This document shows positions 6,482 through 14,061 of a DNA stretch of 18,852 nucleotides, in pieces. A program made the position numbers and the translations under genes. Below the pieces are notes generated by a model. The model searched no databases. It saw only the letters and a program-made list of their open reading frames with translations, and was not told where the DNA came from. How positions within the stretch are numbered: the first letter of the stretch is position 1; every line of letters starts with the position of its first letter. The stretch covers positions 1 through 18,852 of the forward strand of contig OMVW01000031.1 of the NCBI GenBank assembly GCA_900314595.1, in the 5' to 3' direction. The DNA comes from an uncultured Dialister sp. (GTDB lineage Bacteria > Bacillota > Negativicutes > Veillonellales > Dialisteraceae).

Positions 6482-9400
6482 ATGAAACCAGTCATTCATG
6501 TAGGCATCGACGTCGGTTCTACCACGGTGAAGGTAGCCGCCCTTTCGCCTTACCTGAAGCTTCTTTTTGGCCGGTATCAGCGTCATATGTCAGATATCAG
6601 GAGCGCTACCATGAGCCTCCTGAAAGAATTACAGGAAAAATTTTCCGGATACCGCATTACGGCGTCCATTTCCGGTTCCGGCGGTATGGGTCTTGCGAAA
6701 CTCATGGACCTGCCATTTACCCAGGAAATCCTGGCGGAAACGAAGGCTGTCCAGACTTTCCATCCCGATACGGATGTCATCATCGAACTGGGCGGGGAAG
6801 ATGAAAAGATCACCTACCTCCGGAATGGCGTAGACCAGAGAATGAACGGCGCCTGTGCCGGCGGTACCGGTGCTTTTATCGACCGCATGGCTTCCCTCCT
6901 CTCCGTCGATGCTCCAGGTCTCGGTCAGCTGGCCGCCAAAGCGAAGCAGATTTATCCCATTGCTTCCCGCTGCGGCGTATTCGCAAAGACCGATATCCAG
7001 GCCCTTTTAAACGAAGGCGTATCCCATGAAGATATCGCCCTTTCCGTTTTCCAGTCCGTCGTAAACCAGACCATTTCCGGCCTCACCTGCGGCCGTCCGG
7101 TGCACGGCAAAGTGGCTTTCCTCGGAGGCCCCCTCACTTTCCAGCCGGTGCTGCGCGAACGTTTCCAGAAAACCCTGGATATTGCCGATGAAGATATGAT
7201 CGTCCCGGACCATGGCGAACTGTACGTAGCCATCGGTGCGGCCGTTTCCGCCTGCCACGATAAACCTTTTGACCTGGACAGCTGGATTTCCAAAGTGGAA
7301 CAGGAAAAAGACGTGGATCTGGGCATTTCCAAGACTTTGGACCCCCTCTTTGCCAATGATGAAGAATACAGAGAATTCATCGACCGCCACAGCCGTTTCC
7401 ATGCGCCCAGATCCGATATTTCCAAAGCGGAAGGCTCCGTATGGCTCGGCATCGATGCCGGTTCCACCACCATTAAAGCAGTACTCCTCGATAAAGATGG
7501 AAATATCCTTTATGAATACTATTCCGGCAATAAAGGCACTCCGCTGGCAGGAGCGAAGAAGATCCTTTCCGACCTCTATGCGAAACTGCCGCAGGGCGTG
7601 ACCATCGCAGGCGCCGGTGTCACCGGTTACGGCGAAGAACTGATCAAACGGGCCCTCCAGACCGATATCGGCGAAGTAGAAACCATGGCCCACTATAGAG
7701 GAGCCCGCCATTTCCTGCCGGACGTGACCACCATCCTCGATATCGGCGGTCAGGATATGAAATGCTGCCGCATCAAAGACGGGGCAGTGGATGAAATCCT
7801 CCTGAACGAAGCCTGCTCCTCCGGCTGCGGCTCCTTCCTCGATACGTTCGCCCAGTCCCTGGGCATGGACATCGAGACTTTCTCGAAAATTGCCCTGAAA
7901 GCGCCCCACCCCGTAGACCTTGGCTCCCGCTGCACGGTCTTCATGAACTCCCGCGTCCGTGAAGCCCAGAAAAACGGAGTCTCTGTGGCCGATATTTCCG
8001 CCGGCCTTTCCTATTCCGTCATTAAAAACGCTCTTTACAAAGTCATCCGTCTGCGCAAAGCTTCGGACCTTGGAAATAAAGTAGTCGTCCAGGGCGGTAC
8101 CTTCTACAACGATGCAGTCCTCCGGGCTCTTGAAAAACTCCTGGACTGCCATGTGATCCGTCCCGACGTGGCAGGACTCATGGGCGCCTACGGCATTGCC
8201 CTCATCACGAAAGACGCCTGCCCCGAAGGCCACAAATCTTCCCTGGTCACCCCGGAAGAACTGGCTGCCCTTTCCTATACCAATGAAATGAAACGCTGCC
8301 CCGGCTGCGGCAACCACTGCATGATCACCATCACCCGCTTCAACGACGGACGTGCCTTCGTTTCCGGCAACCGCTGCGAAAGAGGGGCTGCCATCATGCT
8401 CACCGGAAAGACCGCTCCCCACTCTTCCCTGCCCAATATTTACCGCTGGAAATACGACAAGATTTTCCACCGCCGCCCCCTCACGCCGAAACAGGCAAGA
8501 AGAGGCACCGTGGGCATTCCCCGGACCATGAACATGTACGAAGACTACCCCTTCTGGCATGCTTTCTTCACGAAACTGGGCTACCGGGTCCTTCTCTCCA
8601 GCGAACAGCTCCGGGACATTCCTACGGAAGCCATGGAAACCATTCCATCCTACTCCGAATGCTTCCCGGCCAAACTGGCTCACGCCCATATTTATGACCT
8701 GGCCAAACGGCACCCGGACTTCATCTGGTATCCCTGCATCGATAAAGGACCGGACGAAGGCTCCACCAACAGCTACAACTGCCCCATGGTTGCCTCCTAT
8801 CCGGAAAATATCCAGGCCAATATGGACGAAGTCCTTTCCAAATATAAAGCCACCCTCTACCATCCATTCCTTCCCCTTCACTCCGATAAAGTCATCGGAA
8901 GACTCCAGAAATTCTTCAAACCCCTGGGCATTTCCGGAAGTGAAATCGAAGCGGCTGTCCGCGAAGGACGGCTGGCCGAAAAAGAATACAAGCAGGAACT
9001 CTATCTGGAAACAAAACGGATTCTGAAAGAAATCGATGAGAAACACATCATCGGCATCGTCCTGGCAGGCAGGCCCTACCACGTAGATCCCACAGTCAAC
9101 CACTCCATACCGGACCTCATCAACCAGCTGGGTATGGCCGTCCTTTCCGAAGACGGAGTATCCATGGTGGGCGGAGAATTCCCGAACCTCCGGGTCATGA
9201 ACCAGTGGACCTGGCACAGCCGCCTCTACAAAGCGGCAGACTTCGTCACCCGTCATGCCAATCTGGAACTCGTCGAACTCAACTCCTTCGGCTGCGGCCT
9301 CGATGCAGTCGTTACCGATCAGGTACAGGAAATCATGGCCAAGCGCGGCCGCCTCTACACCTGCCTGAAGATTGACCAGAGTTTGAACCTGGGCGCAGTA

Positions 9401-10774
9401 AAGATCCGCCTCCGTTCCCTCAAATCCGCTATCAAAGAAAGAGTGGAAGAAAGTACGGCGGCTGCCCCGATTCTCTATCCGAAATCCGCTTTCACCGAGG
9501 AAATGAAGAAAGACTATACCATCCTCGTTCCTGAAATGTCCCCCATCCACTTCCCACTCATCGAAGCGGCAGCCAGAAGCTGCGGGTACAATGTGAAGAT
9601 GCTTCCGCCGATTCATGCAGATATCGACGAAGGCCTCTCCTGCGTGAACAACGATGCCTGCTACCCGGCAATCATCACCATCGGCTCCCTTTTAAGAGCC
9701 CTGAAATCGGGCATGTACGATTTGAACAAGACAGCTCTCATGATGAGCCAGACCGGCGGTATGTGCCGTGCCTCCAACTACATCGGATTCATCCACAAAG
9801 CCCTTGACGAAGAAGGACTCTCCCAGATTCCGGTTATTTCCCTGAACACCCAGGGCTTTGAACCCCAGCCGGGCTTCAAATTCACCGCAGGCCTGGGCAT
9901 CCGCCTCGTACAGGCCGTGGTCTACGGAGATGCCCTCCAGATGTGCCTCTACCGCACCCGCCCCTACGAAAAAGAACCGGGCAGCGCAGAGACCCTCTAC
10001 CGCTCCTGGCAGAAAAAAGCGGCAGAATCCATCCTCAAAGGCGAATCCTACCACCAGTACAAGAAAAATATTTCCAATATCATCAAAGACTTCGAACGAC
10101 TGCCCCTGACCGACGTAAAACGGCGACCGCGCATCGGCATCGTCGGCGAAATCTACGTCAAATTCAGCCCCATCGCCTCCAATGATATCGTCCATGCGAT
10201 CGAAGCCAACGGCGGAGAAGCAGAAACGAGCGGCATGCTGGACTTCTTCCTCTACGGCTCCCTGGACAGCCACTTCCAGCGCAAATATATGGACGGCTCC
10301 TTCAAACAGGACCTGAAAGACTCCTTCAACCGCTACATCATCGAATGGTACAGAAGACCCCTGGAAAAAGCCCTCAAAGGATCGAAGAGATTCCACGAAA
10401 TCACCCCTATTTCCAAACTCGCCAAACGGGCCTCCCAGTACCTGTCCCTGGGCAACAGGGCCGGTGAAGGCTGGTTCCTCACCGCCGATATGATCGACCT
10501 CCTCTACCACGAATGCCGGGGCGTCGTATGCCTCCAGCCCTTCGCATGCCTGCCGAACCATATCACCGGCGAAGGTATGATCCACAAACTCCACGGCGCA
10601 TACCCTGAAGCCGTATTCCTCGCCCTCGACTGCGATGCCTCTGCCAGCGAAGTGAACCAGGCCAACCGCCTCAAACTCATGATGAACGCGCTCAATGAAC
10701 AGGAAAAAGCAGCCCGGGAAATCCCGTTTGTTGAAAGAAATACCATGACCATCAGAAAGGGAACCACATTATGA
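6482..10774 (+). CDS. Two-module activase fused to 2-hydroxyacyl-CoA dehydratase-like protein
   Basis: A 1430-residue member of the acyl-CoA dehydratase activase-related family. Module 1 (about 5-260) has GIDVGSTTVK (8-17), GGEDEK (104-109) and NGACAGGTGAF (122-132). Module 2 (about 322-575) has GIDAGSTTIK (323-332), GGQDMK (422-427) and NEACSSGCGSF (442-452). Each resembles HgdC/BcrA/BadF ATPases that drive ATP-dependent low-potential electron transfer. Cys125/Cys164 and Cys445/Cys484 are both 39 apart, matching the Cys pair that holds HgdC's bridging [4Fe-4S] cluster. Next come four cysteines (606, 609, 613, 632), a DUF2229-like part (about 675-985) with AGRPYHVDP (862-870), and a COG3580/3581-like part (about 1010-1400) with NNDACYP and SQTGGMCRASNY. 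GGGAGG precedes the ATG. No substrate can be named; it may be a reductase rather than a dehydratase. No separate dehydratase subunits are nearby. Confidence 0.9.
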   Translation: MKPVIHVGIDVGSTTVKVAALSPYLKLLFGRYQRHMSDIRSATMSLLKELQEKFSGYRITASISGSGGMGLAKLMDLPFTQEILAETKAVQTFHPDTDVIIELGGEDEKITYLRNGVDQRMNGACAGGTGAFIDRMASLLSVDAPGLGQLAAKAKQIYPIASRCGVFAKTDIQALLNEGVSHEDIALSVFQSVVNQTISGLTCGRPVHGKVAFLGGPLTFQPVLRERFQKTLDIADEDMIVPDHGELYVAIGAAVSACHDKPFDLDSWISKVEQEKDVDLGISKTLDPLFANDEEYREFIDRHSRFHAPRSDISKAEGSVWLGIDAGSTTIKAVLLDKDGNILYEYYSGNKGTPLAGAKKILSDLYAKLPQGVTIAGAGVTGYGEELIKRALQTDIGEVETMAHYRGARHFLPDVTTILDIGGQDMKCCRIKDGAVDEILLNEACSSGCGSFLDTFAQSLGMDIETFSKIALKAPHPVDLGSRCTVFMNSRVREAQKNGVSVADISAGLSYSVIKNALYKVIRLRKASDLGNKVVVQGGTFYNDAVLRALEKLLDCHVIRPDVAGLMGAYGIALITKDACPEGHKSSLVTPEELAALSYTNEMKRCPGCGNHCMITITRFNDGRAFVSGNRCERGAAIMLTGKTAPHSSLPNIYRWKYDKIFHRRPLTPKQARRGTVGIPRTMNMYEDYPFWHAFFTKLGYRVLLSSEQLRDIPTEAMETIPSYSECFPAKLAHAHIYDLAKRHPDFIWYPCIDKGPDEGSTNSYNCPMVASYPENIQANMDEVLSKYKATLYHPFLPLHSDKVIGRLQKFFKPLGISGSEIEAAVREGRLAEKEYKQELYLETKRILKEIDEKHIIGIVLAGRPYHVDPTVNHSIPDLINQLGMAVLSEDGVSMVGGEFPNLRVMNQWTWHSRLYKAADFVTRHANLELVELNSFGCGLDAVVTDQVQEIMAKRGRLYTCLKIDQSLNLGAVKIRLRSLKSAIKERVEESTAAAPILYPKSAFTEEMKKDYTILVPEMSPIHFPLIEAAARSCGYNVKMLPPIHADIDEGLSCVNNDACYPAIITIGSLLRALKSGMYDLNKTALMMSQTGGMCRASNYIGFIHKALDEEGLSQIPVISLNTQGFEPQPGFKFTAGLGIRLVQAVVYGDALQMCLYRTRPYEKEPGSAETLYRSWQKKAAESILKGESYHQYKKNISNIIKDFERLPLTDVKRRPRIGIVGEIYVKFSPIASNDIVHAIEANGGEAETSGMLDFFLYGSLDSHFQRKYMDGSFKQDLKDSFNRYIIEWYRRPLEKALKGSKRFHEITPISKLAKRASQYLSLGNRAGEGWFLTADMIDLLYHECRGVVCLQPFACLPNHITGEGMIHKLHGAYPEAVFLALDCDASASEVNQANRLKLMMNALNEQEKAAREIPFVERNTMTIRKGTTL

Positions 10775-11421
10775 CGAAGAAACTCACCGACAAAGGCGAA
10801 AGAGTCCGTGAGAAAATGATCGAAACCACGGTGCACATCCTGCAGCAGCAGGGCTTCAAAAAAGCCACCGTCCGGGCCATCGCCAAAGAAGCAGGCGTAA
10901 ACATCGCCTCCATCCGCTACTACTTCGGTTCCAAAGAAGAACTCATCGGCTGCGCCCTGGAATACATGATGGGTAACCTGGAAAATATCGTCGCCTACCT
11001 GGACGATACCAGATTCGGGCCCAAAGAGAGAATGAAGAAATACATGCTCGCCTACTTCGCCCTCGCCCGCCAGCACCCCTCCCTCTTCCGGAGCATCTCC
11101 AACCCCTCCAGCGAAGAAGCCAAAGACACCTACTTCATCTACCTCTCCCTCCTCCACAGCCAGTGCTGGGAAAAAGTCATCCACAATATAGCTGAAATGA
11201 CCGGCTACACCGACCAGAGAGACCTGGAACTCAAAGCCATGCAGCTCTTCTCAGCCGTAGAATTTCCGATCATCCTCGTCTCCAACAAAAAAGACTCCTT
11301 CATCTCCGCCTATACCGATCCCGATACCCTCGACAGATACGTGGATATCCTCCTCGATAATGTGGAAGAGAAGAAAGAGAAGAATGTGTATATCAAGGAA
11401 ATACTGCAGGGAGTGAGATAA
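10771..11421 (+). CDS. TetR/AcrR-family transcriptional regulator
   Basis: The 216-residue product has an N-terminal TetR helix-turn-helix: TTVHILQQQGFKKATVRAIA (19-38), then KEAGVNIASIRYYFGSKEEL (39-58), containing the family's typical YYFGSKEEL recognition-helix end. The remainder is an all-helical ligand and dimer domain with no motif naming a ligand. Its ATG overlaps the stop of the activase gene by 4 bp (ATGA), which implies translational coupling and co-regulation. It probably represses its own operon through the 31-bp inverted repeat at 6364-6394; the natural effector may be an acyl-CoA or a related metabolite of the fused enzyme, but that is inference. A terminator follows at 11488. 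No membrane segment is seen. Confidence 0.92.
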   Translation: MTKKLTDKGERVREKMIETTVHILQQQGFKKATVRAIAKEAGVNIASIRYYFGSKEELIGCALEYMMGNLENIVAYLDDTRFGPKERMKKYMLAYFALARQHPSLFRSISNPSSEEAKDTYFIYLSLLHSQCWEKVIHNIAEMTGYTDQRDLELKAMQLFSAVEFPIILVSNKKDSFISAYTDPDTLDRYVDILLDNVEEKKEKNVYIKEILQGVR

Positions 11422-11487
11422 AGTACTCGTTGTTCGTTATTCGTTGTTCGATGATTTCTCTCCATTCTTTTTCAACAACTGTAATTT

Positions 11488-11518
11488 AAAATGCGGCCCC
11501 TCGGGACCGCATTTTTTT
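11488..11518 (+). terminator. Intrinsic terminator of the activase-TetR operon
   Basis: AAAATGCGG and CCGCATTTT arms with an inner CC/GG pairing and one mismatch are followed by a run of seven T. It lies about 65 bp after the TetR stop codon. The flanking A and T tracts mean it could also stop transcription from the other side. Confidence 0.85.
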
Positions 11519-11578
11519 GTGCCCATTTGGTATAATAAAATTCATAGACAATGATTTTTGCCAATTGACTCAAACGCA

Positions 11579-11643
11579 GGCCCTGTCCGGCGTCAGGCTC
11601 CCCTCGAAAGGGGAGCTCCGGCGCAGCCGGTGAGGGGACGAAC
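11579..11643 (+). repeat. Double-hairpin dispersed element, copy 2
   Basis: CTCCCCT-CGAA-AGGGGAG (11598-11615) is identical to the first hairpin of the copy at 4915-4932. It is followed by CTCCGGCGCAGCCGG, a second small stem, and CGGTGAGGGGACGAAC. The preceding GCCCTGTCCGGCGTCAGG extends the unit compared with copy 1. Confidence 0.8.
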
Positions 11644-11741
11644 AAGCTGAAACCTCCCACGGCAGGAGCGGCAAAATGCACAAGCAGGAAAATCATACTG
11701 CTATATTTCCATCTCCCTGTTCATCAATCATGCAAAAGCTG

Positions 11742-11793
11742 CCCTCCCCCCTCAGTCGCCTGCGGCGCCAGCTCCCCCCAGGGGGAGCCTGAC
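11742..11793 (-). repeat. Double-hairpin dispersed element, inverted relative
   Basis: Read on the minus strand this is TCAGGCTCCCCCTGGGGGGAG, trimmed here to its hairpin arms CTCCCCC and GGGGGAG, followed by a GGCGCC-centred stem and GACTGAGGGG. The order of parts matches the plus-oriented copies, so it belongs to the same family but with a different loop sequence. Confidence 0.7.
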
Positions 11794-11916
11794 CCATCCG
11801 CCGCTGAAAGCGGCTGACGCTTTTCCCCTTTTCGCTAACCTCTGCCCCTCCAGGGCCTTCTCCCCTTCAGCACACCTGTCGACGGGGCATGACATATTTC
11901 CAAGAAAGGTATACCA

Positions 11917-12603
11917 ATGAAAAAATTCCTCCTCTTCGACCTGGACGGCACAATCTCCGAATCCGCACCGGGCATCATGAAATCCATGGCCTACGGACTG
12001 ACTTTTGTAGGCATCCATGAAACGGATGAAAAAGTCCTAAAGACCTTCATCGGCCCGCCGCTGAACGTACGGCTGAGAGAACTCTACCACCTGTCCGAAA
12101 AAGATATCGCCACAGCAGTCACCCATTTCCGGGACATGTACGAAAATAAAGGAGGACTCCTCCTCTGCAGCACCTATGAAGGCATCGGAGAAATCCTCAA
12201 AAAGGCAAACGAAAAAGGATATATCCTAGCCGTTGCCTCCAGCAAACCGGAACCCTTCGTGAAGAAAATCATAGACATGTTCGGCTTCACCGGCTATTTC
12301 ACCATCATCTGCGGTTCCAATCCCGAAGACGAACTCAAAGCCCCCGACGGTCACAGCCAGAAAGCCAGGACCATTCTCAAAGTCTTCTCCCTCCTGGAAC
12401 AGAAAGGCTATTCCAAAGAAACCCTCCGCAAAGAATCAGTCATGATCGGAGACACCCACTTTGACATCGAAGGAGCTAAAGAAACAGGCATCGCCTCCCT
12501 CGGAGTCACCTACGGCTACGGCACAAGAGAAGAACTCGAAAAAGCGGGGGCCGATGAGATTGTAGATAAACCTGGGGAAATTTTAGGAGTATTGAAACTG
12601 TAA
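11917..12603 (+). CDS. HAD-superfamily hydrolase, phosphoglycolate phosphatase-like
   Basis: A 228-residue HAD subfamily IA phosphatase of the Gph (COG0546) type. Motif I is LFDLDGTISES (residues 6-16) with nucleophile Asp8 and acid/base Asp10; motif II is VASSKPEP (106-113); the motif III lysine is probably Lys149 in the DGHSQKARTIL segment; motif IV is IGDTHFDIEGAKETG (177-191) with Asp179 and Asp183 for magnesium. The helical cap lies between about 15 and 90. It would remove phosphate from a small soluble metabolite in the cytoplasm. Phosphoglycolate is only the family's best-known substrate; nucleotides or sugar phosphates are equally possible. The ATG at 11917 has AAGAAAGG upstream. It stands alone between repeat-filled gaps and is followed by a repeat-type terminator at 12744. 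Confidence 0.88.
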   Translation: MKKFLLFDLDGTISESAPGIMKSMAYGLTFVGIHETDEKVLKTFIGPPLNVRLRELYHLSEKDIATAVTHFRDMYENKGGLLLCSTYEGIGEILKKANEKGYILAVASSKPEPFVKKIIDMFGFTGYFTIICGSNPEDELKAPDGHSQKARTILKVFSLLEQKGYSKETLRKESVMIGDTHFDIEGAKETGIASLGVTYGYGTREELEKAGADEIVDKPGEILGVLKL

Positions 12604-12743
12604 TTGGCTTGCATATAAGTTCCCAGTTCCCAGTTCCCCATCAGGCCCTTCGTGCCATTCATCCACCAGTGGATTATCGATTTTACCTGTACCCCTGAAC
12701 GCATGCTGAAGATTACGATATTCCGGAAATCGGAATCCGGGAA

Positions 12744-12785
12744 GGTGCGCCGCGAAAAAGTTGTAAAGCGGCGCATTTTTTATAT
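12744..12785 (+). terminator. GCGCCGC-family hairpin acting as terminator after HAD gene
   Basis: Arms TGCGCCGC (12746-12753) and GCGGCGCA (12768-12775) enclose a 14-nt loop and are followed by TTTTTTATATA. The same arms with 14-nt loops occur at 13666-13695, 15994-16019 and 17873-17902, so this is a dispersed repeat doubling as a terminator, about 140 bp after the HAD stop codon. Confidence 0.8.
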
Positions 12786-12834
12786 ACAATATCCACTTCA
12801 TGCCAATTGAGATAAAAGTACAGCATGCTATCGT

Positions 12835-12892
12835 TTCAGGCTCCCAAGGCTTGGGGAGCTGCCGAACGCATCGAGACTGAGGGGTTGTTCTA
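12835..12892 (+). repeat. Relative of the double-hairpin element
   Basis: TCAGGCTCCCAAGGCTTGGGGAG forms a stem (CTCCCAAG with CTTGGGGAG, one base bulged; 12841-12857), followed by GAACGCATCGAGACTGAGGGG and TTGTTCTACC. A decayed cousin with GAACGCGATTTG, GAGGCTGAGTGG and TTGTTCTACACC lies at about 16091-16178. Confidence 0.65.
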
Positions 12893-13008
12893 CCGTTTCA
12901 AGGCACATATGAGGCTGACTGCCAAAAAGTACATGTGCCAAAAGACTCCATCAAAAAATGCCGTCCCCCGGGGGGAAGCCTGACCGACCGATGGACCATT
13001 GATTCCAA

Positions 13009-13041
13009 TAAAAAATCCACAGTCTCTTTGGACCGTGGATT
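13009..13041 (-). terminator. Intrinsic terminator of the toxin-antitoxin operon
   Basis: On the minus strand AATCCAC-GGTC pairs with GAC-TGTGGATT around a short CAAAGA loop and is followed by TTTTTATTGG. The left arm begins at the toxin's TAA stop codon (13040-13042), so transcription would end directly after the toxin gene. Confidence 0.82.
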
Positions 13042-13327
13042 ATTCATAGTGTGTCCACATCCGTATGATTTTTACAGTGCCTTCATACCGGGTGCCCTTA
13101 TATTCGCAGGGCTCCCGGAAGACCTGGTACACCAGCCGGTGCTGCAGATTGATGTGTCTTGAAAAATAACCCTGAAAAATCCCCACCAACACCTTATGAA
13201 GAGGATGGTTAAGAAATGGATCCTCCCTCAGGATTTGTATCAGCCTCTTTGCCTTTTCATCCAGATGAGCGGCCTTCAGATGGGAAATATCCTTAACAGC
13301 CTGTTTCGTACAAACGATATGAAACAT
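13040..13327 (-). CDS. Txe/YoeB-family toxin (ribosome-dependent mRNA interferase)
   Basis: Txe/YoeB toxins of the RelE fold bind the ribosomal A site and cleave mRNA when their antitoxin is lost. The 95-residue product starts MFHIVCTKQAVKDISHLKAA and contains FSRHINLQHRLVYQV (55-69) and the diagnostic C-terminal end KIIRMWTHYE (86-95). Arg64, His93 and Tyr94 match the YoeB active-site Arg65, His83 and Tyr84. The glutamate near YoeB Glu46 is not evident; the local sequence is HPLHKVLVG (41-49). An insertion REPCEYKGTRYEG (71-83) lengthens the loop before the last strand. The ATG overlaps the antitoxin stop (TAATG), fixing the start at 13327; a longer frame upstream would run into the antitoxin. 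A terminator follows immediately. Confidence 0.93.
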   Translation of the reverse strand: MFHIVCTKQAVKDISHLKAAHLDEKAKRLIQILREDPFLNHPLHKVLVGIFQGYFSRHINLQHRLVYQVFREPCEYKGTRYEGTVKIIRMWTHYE

Positions 13328-13578
13328 TACCAGTCTACCTCTTCCTCCGGAACACAATCCCCGATGGACGTTTCCCCTCCCTCGCGGATAGATTCCACCA
13401 TTCCCGGTACACTGGCCAGGTACAGAGTCTCCTGAATGGCCTTCCAGTCATCCTCAGAAACCAGTACCCCGTTCTTTCCCTTCGTATTCGTAATCGTCAC
13501 CGGTTCTGAATTTTCATTCACCTCATTGAGCAGCTGGTAAATGTTCTGCCTTGCCTTTGTTACACTGATAGCGGTCAT
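13327..13578 (-). CDS. Phd/YefM-family antitoxin
   Basis: YefM-type antitoxins bind and neutralise the Txe/YoeB toxin and repress their shared promoter. The 83-residue product starts MTAISVTKARQNIYQLLNEV, the typical DNA-binding N-terminus, followed by EPVTITNTKGKNGVLVSEDDW (25-45) and an acidic C-terminal tail (EEEVDW) expected to wrap the toxin. The ATG at 13578 was chosen because GAGGTG lies about 6 nt upstream; the in-frame GTG at 13587 is part of that ribosome binding site. It comes first in the operon, as usual for the family, and overlaps the toxin start by 1 nt. A palindromic operator lies in its promoter spacer. Confidence 0.93.
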   Translation of the reverse strand: MTAISVTKARQNIYQLLNEVNENSEPVTITNTKGKNGVLVSEDDWKAIQETLYLASVPGMVESIREGGETSIGDCVPEEEVDW

Positions 13579-13598
13579 AGCAATCACCTCTTTGTCTC

Positions 13599-13627
13599 AG
13601 TATAACGTACGTAGTTACGTACGTTAA
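13599..13627 (-). promoter_or_regulatory. Toxin-antitoxin promoter with operator in the spacer
   Basis: On the minus strand TTAACG (13627-13622), 17 bp, TATACT (13604-13599) form a plausible sigma-A promoter. The spacer is almost entirely filled by an inverted repeat with arms AACGTACGTA (13604-13613) and TACGTACGTT (13616-13625) and a 2-bp centre. Each arm also holds the self-complementary ACGTACGT. This is the expected place for YefM or YefM-toxin binding; the binding itself is inferred. Confidence 0.82.
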
Positions 13628-13659
13628 TATAGGAATTGAGGAGAGGGGTTAGGGATTGG

Positions 13660-13740
13660 GTGCGGTGCACCGCAAAATATTTGTGAAGCGGCGCAGTTTT
13701 ATATCCCCACCCACCCTGCATCAGGCCCTGCGGGCCGCAA
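13660..13740 (+). repeat. GCGCCGC-family hairpin element
   Basis: TGCACCGC (13666-13673) and GCGGCGCA (13688-13695) pair with one mismatch around a 14-nt loop. The sequence continues with GTTTTATATCCCCACCCACCC and CAGGCCCTGCGGGCC, the same order of parts as at 17872-17945 after glf. Here no plus-strand gene is upstream, so it is a stray copy rather than a gene's terminator. Confidence 0.7.
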
Positions 13741-13796
13741 GTATCAACTGCCCGGCCGGATTTCATACCATTCGTTGCAGCATAATCCCACTCATC

Positions 13797-13837
13797 GCAT
13801 CGACATAAATTTTTATATAGTCAGGCCTATGATACGA
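13797..13837 (+). repeat. 41-bp direct repeat, left copy
   Basis: It begins GCATCGACATAAATTTTTAT and ends TCAGGCCTATGATACGA. The same 41 bp with a single T/C difference is at 16421-16461. The two copies bracket the AlbA_2/HATPase gene and its palindromes at a distance of 2.6 kb, but each also sits among other dispersed repeats. Confidence 0.85.
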
Positions 13838-13883
13838 TCAGGCCTTGCGGGCCAAAAACATACTGACTCACATGCAGGCCATG

Positions 13884-13940
13884 ACCGGCATCAGACCCTC
13901 CTCGACAGGGGGCTCCGCGCAGCCGTGGCAGGACGAACGA
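13884..13940 (+). repeat. Decayed copy of the double-hairpin element
   Basis: CCGGCATCAGACCCTCCTCGACAGGG, here split as CCGGCATCAGACC and CTCCTCGACAGGGGG, then CTCCGCGCAGCCG and GGACGAAC, follows copy 2 at 11579 part by part. Substitutions break the first stem. Confidence 0.6.
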
Positions 13941-14061
13941 GTCAAAACCCTTCGAGGCGCCAGCGTCTATAATTTCAAACCGAATTTTCAACAGCTTTGA
14001 TGTATCGGTTTTTTCAATTCCTTTGCATTGTCCGGGATTCGAGGCCTTAGGTGATACACCC

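Larger units (their letters stand above)
11422..11916. other. Intergenic region holding terminator and two double-hairpin elements
   Basis: No gene is seen. After a CGTTGTTCGTTATTCG-type string (11426-11450), related to the strings inside the 118-bp unit near 4740, come the operon terminator (11488-11518) and an isolated TATAAT at 11531-11536 without a good -35. One double-hairpin element follows in plus orientation (11579-11643) and one inverted (11742-11793). AAGAAAGG ahead of 11917 is the ribosome binding site of the HAD gene. Confidence 0.75.
12604..13039. other. Intergenic region with terminators and repeats
   Basis: No gene is supported. A doubled TTCCCAG string (12619-12634) and CAGGCCCTTCGTGCC (12643-12657) lead to the small inverted repeat ATTCCG-GAAAT-CGGAAT (12719-12735), the GCGCCGC hairpin terminator (12744-12785), a member of the CTCCC/GGGGAG family (12835-12892), and the minus-strand terminator of the toxin gene (13009-13041). 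Confidence 0.7.
13579..14061. other. Intergenic region with operator and several repeats
   Basis: No gene is supported. After the toxin-antitoxin promoter come a GCGCCGC-family hairpin (13660-13740), the 16-bp CTGCCCGGCCGGATTT string (13748-13763), the 41-bp direct repeat (13797-13837) and a decayed double-hairpin element (13884-13940). A long-looped inverted repeat, AAACCGA (13977-13983) with TCGGTTT (14005-14011), is followed by more T on the plus strand. CTTTGCATTGTCCGGGA (14021-14037) is shared with 15954-15970 and 17831-17847. Confidence 0.7.

Noticed and set aside
7007..9616. Open frame of 869 codons on the minus strand inside the activase gene
   Set aside because: It is antisense to a clearly conserved protein and arises from strong codon bias; it has no recognisable domain and an Ala/Gly/Phe/Val-rich composition typical of shadows.
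11531..11536. TATAAT as a promoter for the HAD gene
   Set aside because: No acceptable -35 hexamer at 16-18 bp upstream (it would fall in the terminator T-run), and it is 380 bp from the gene with repeats between.
12935..13162. 75-codon plus-strand frame antisense to the toxin gene
   Set aside because: It overlaps the toxin and its terminator, has no ribosome binding site, and its first part lies in a repeat.
13327..13357. Ten-residue N-terminal extension of the toxin (MCSGGRGRLV)
   Set aside because: It would lie within the antitoxin coding sequence; the TAATG overlap and the Txe family N-terminus (MFHIV...) fix the start at 13327.
13977..14016. Plus-strand terminator with AAACCGA/TCGGTTT arms
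   Set aside because: The loop is 21 nt, the stem only 7 bp of mixed composition and no plus-strand gene lies before it; kept only as a note in the intergenic entry.
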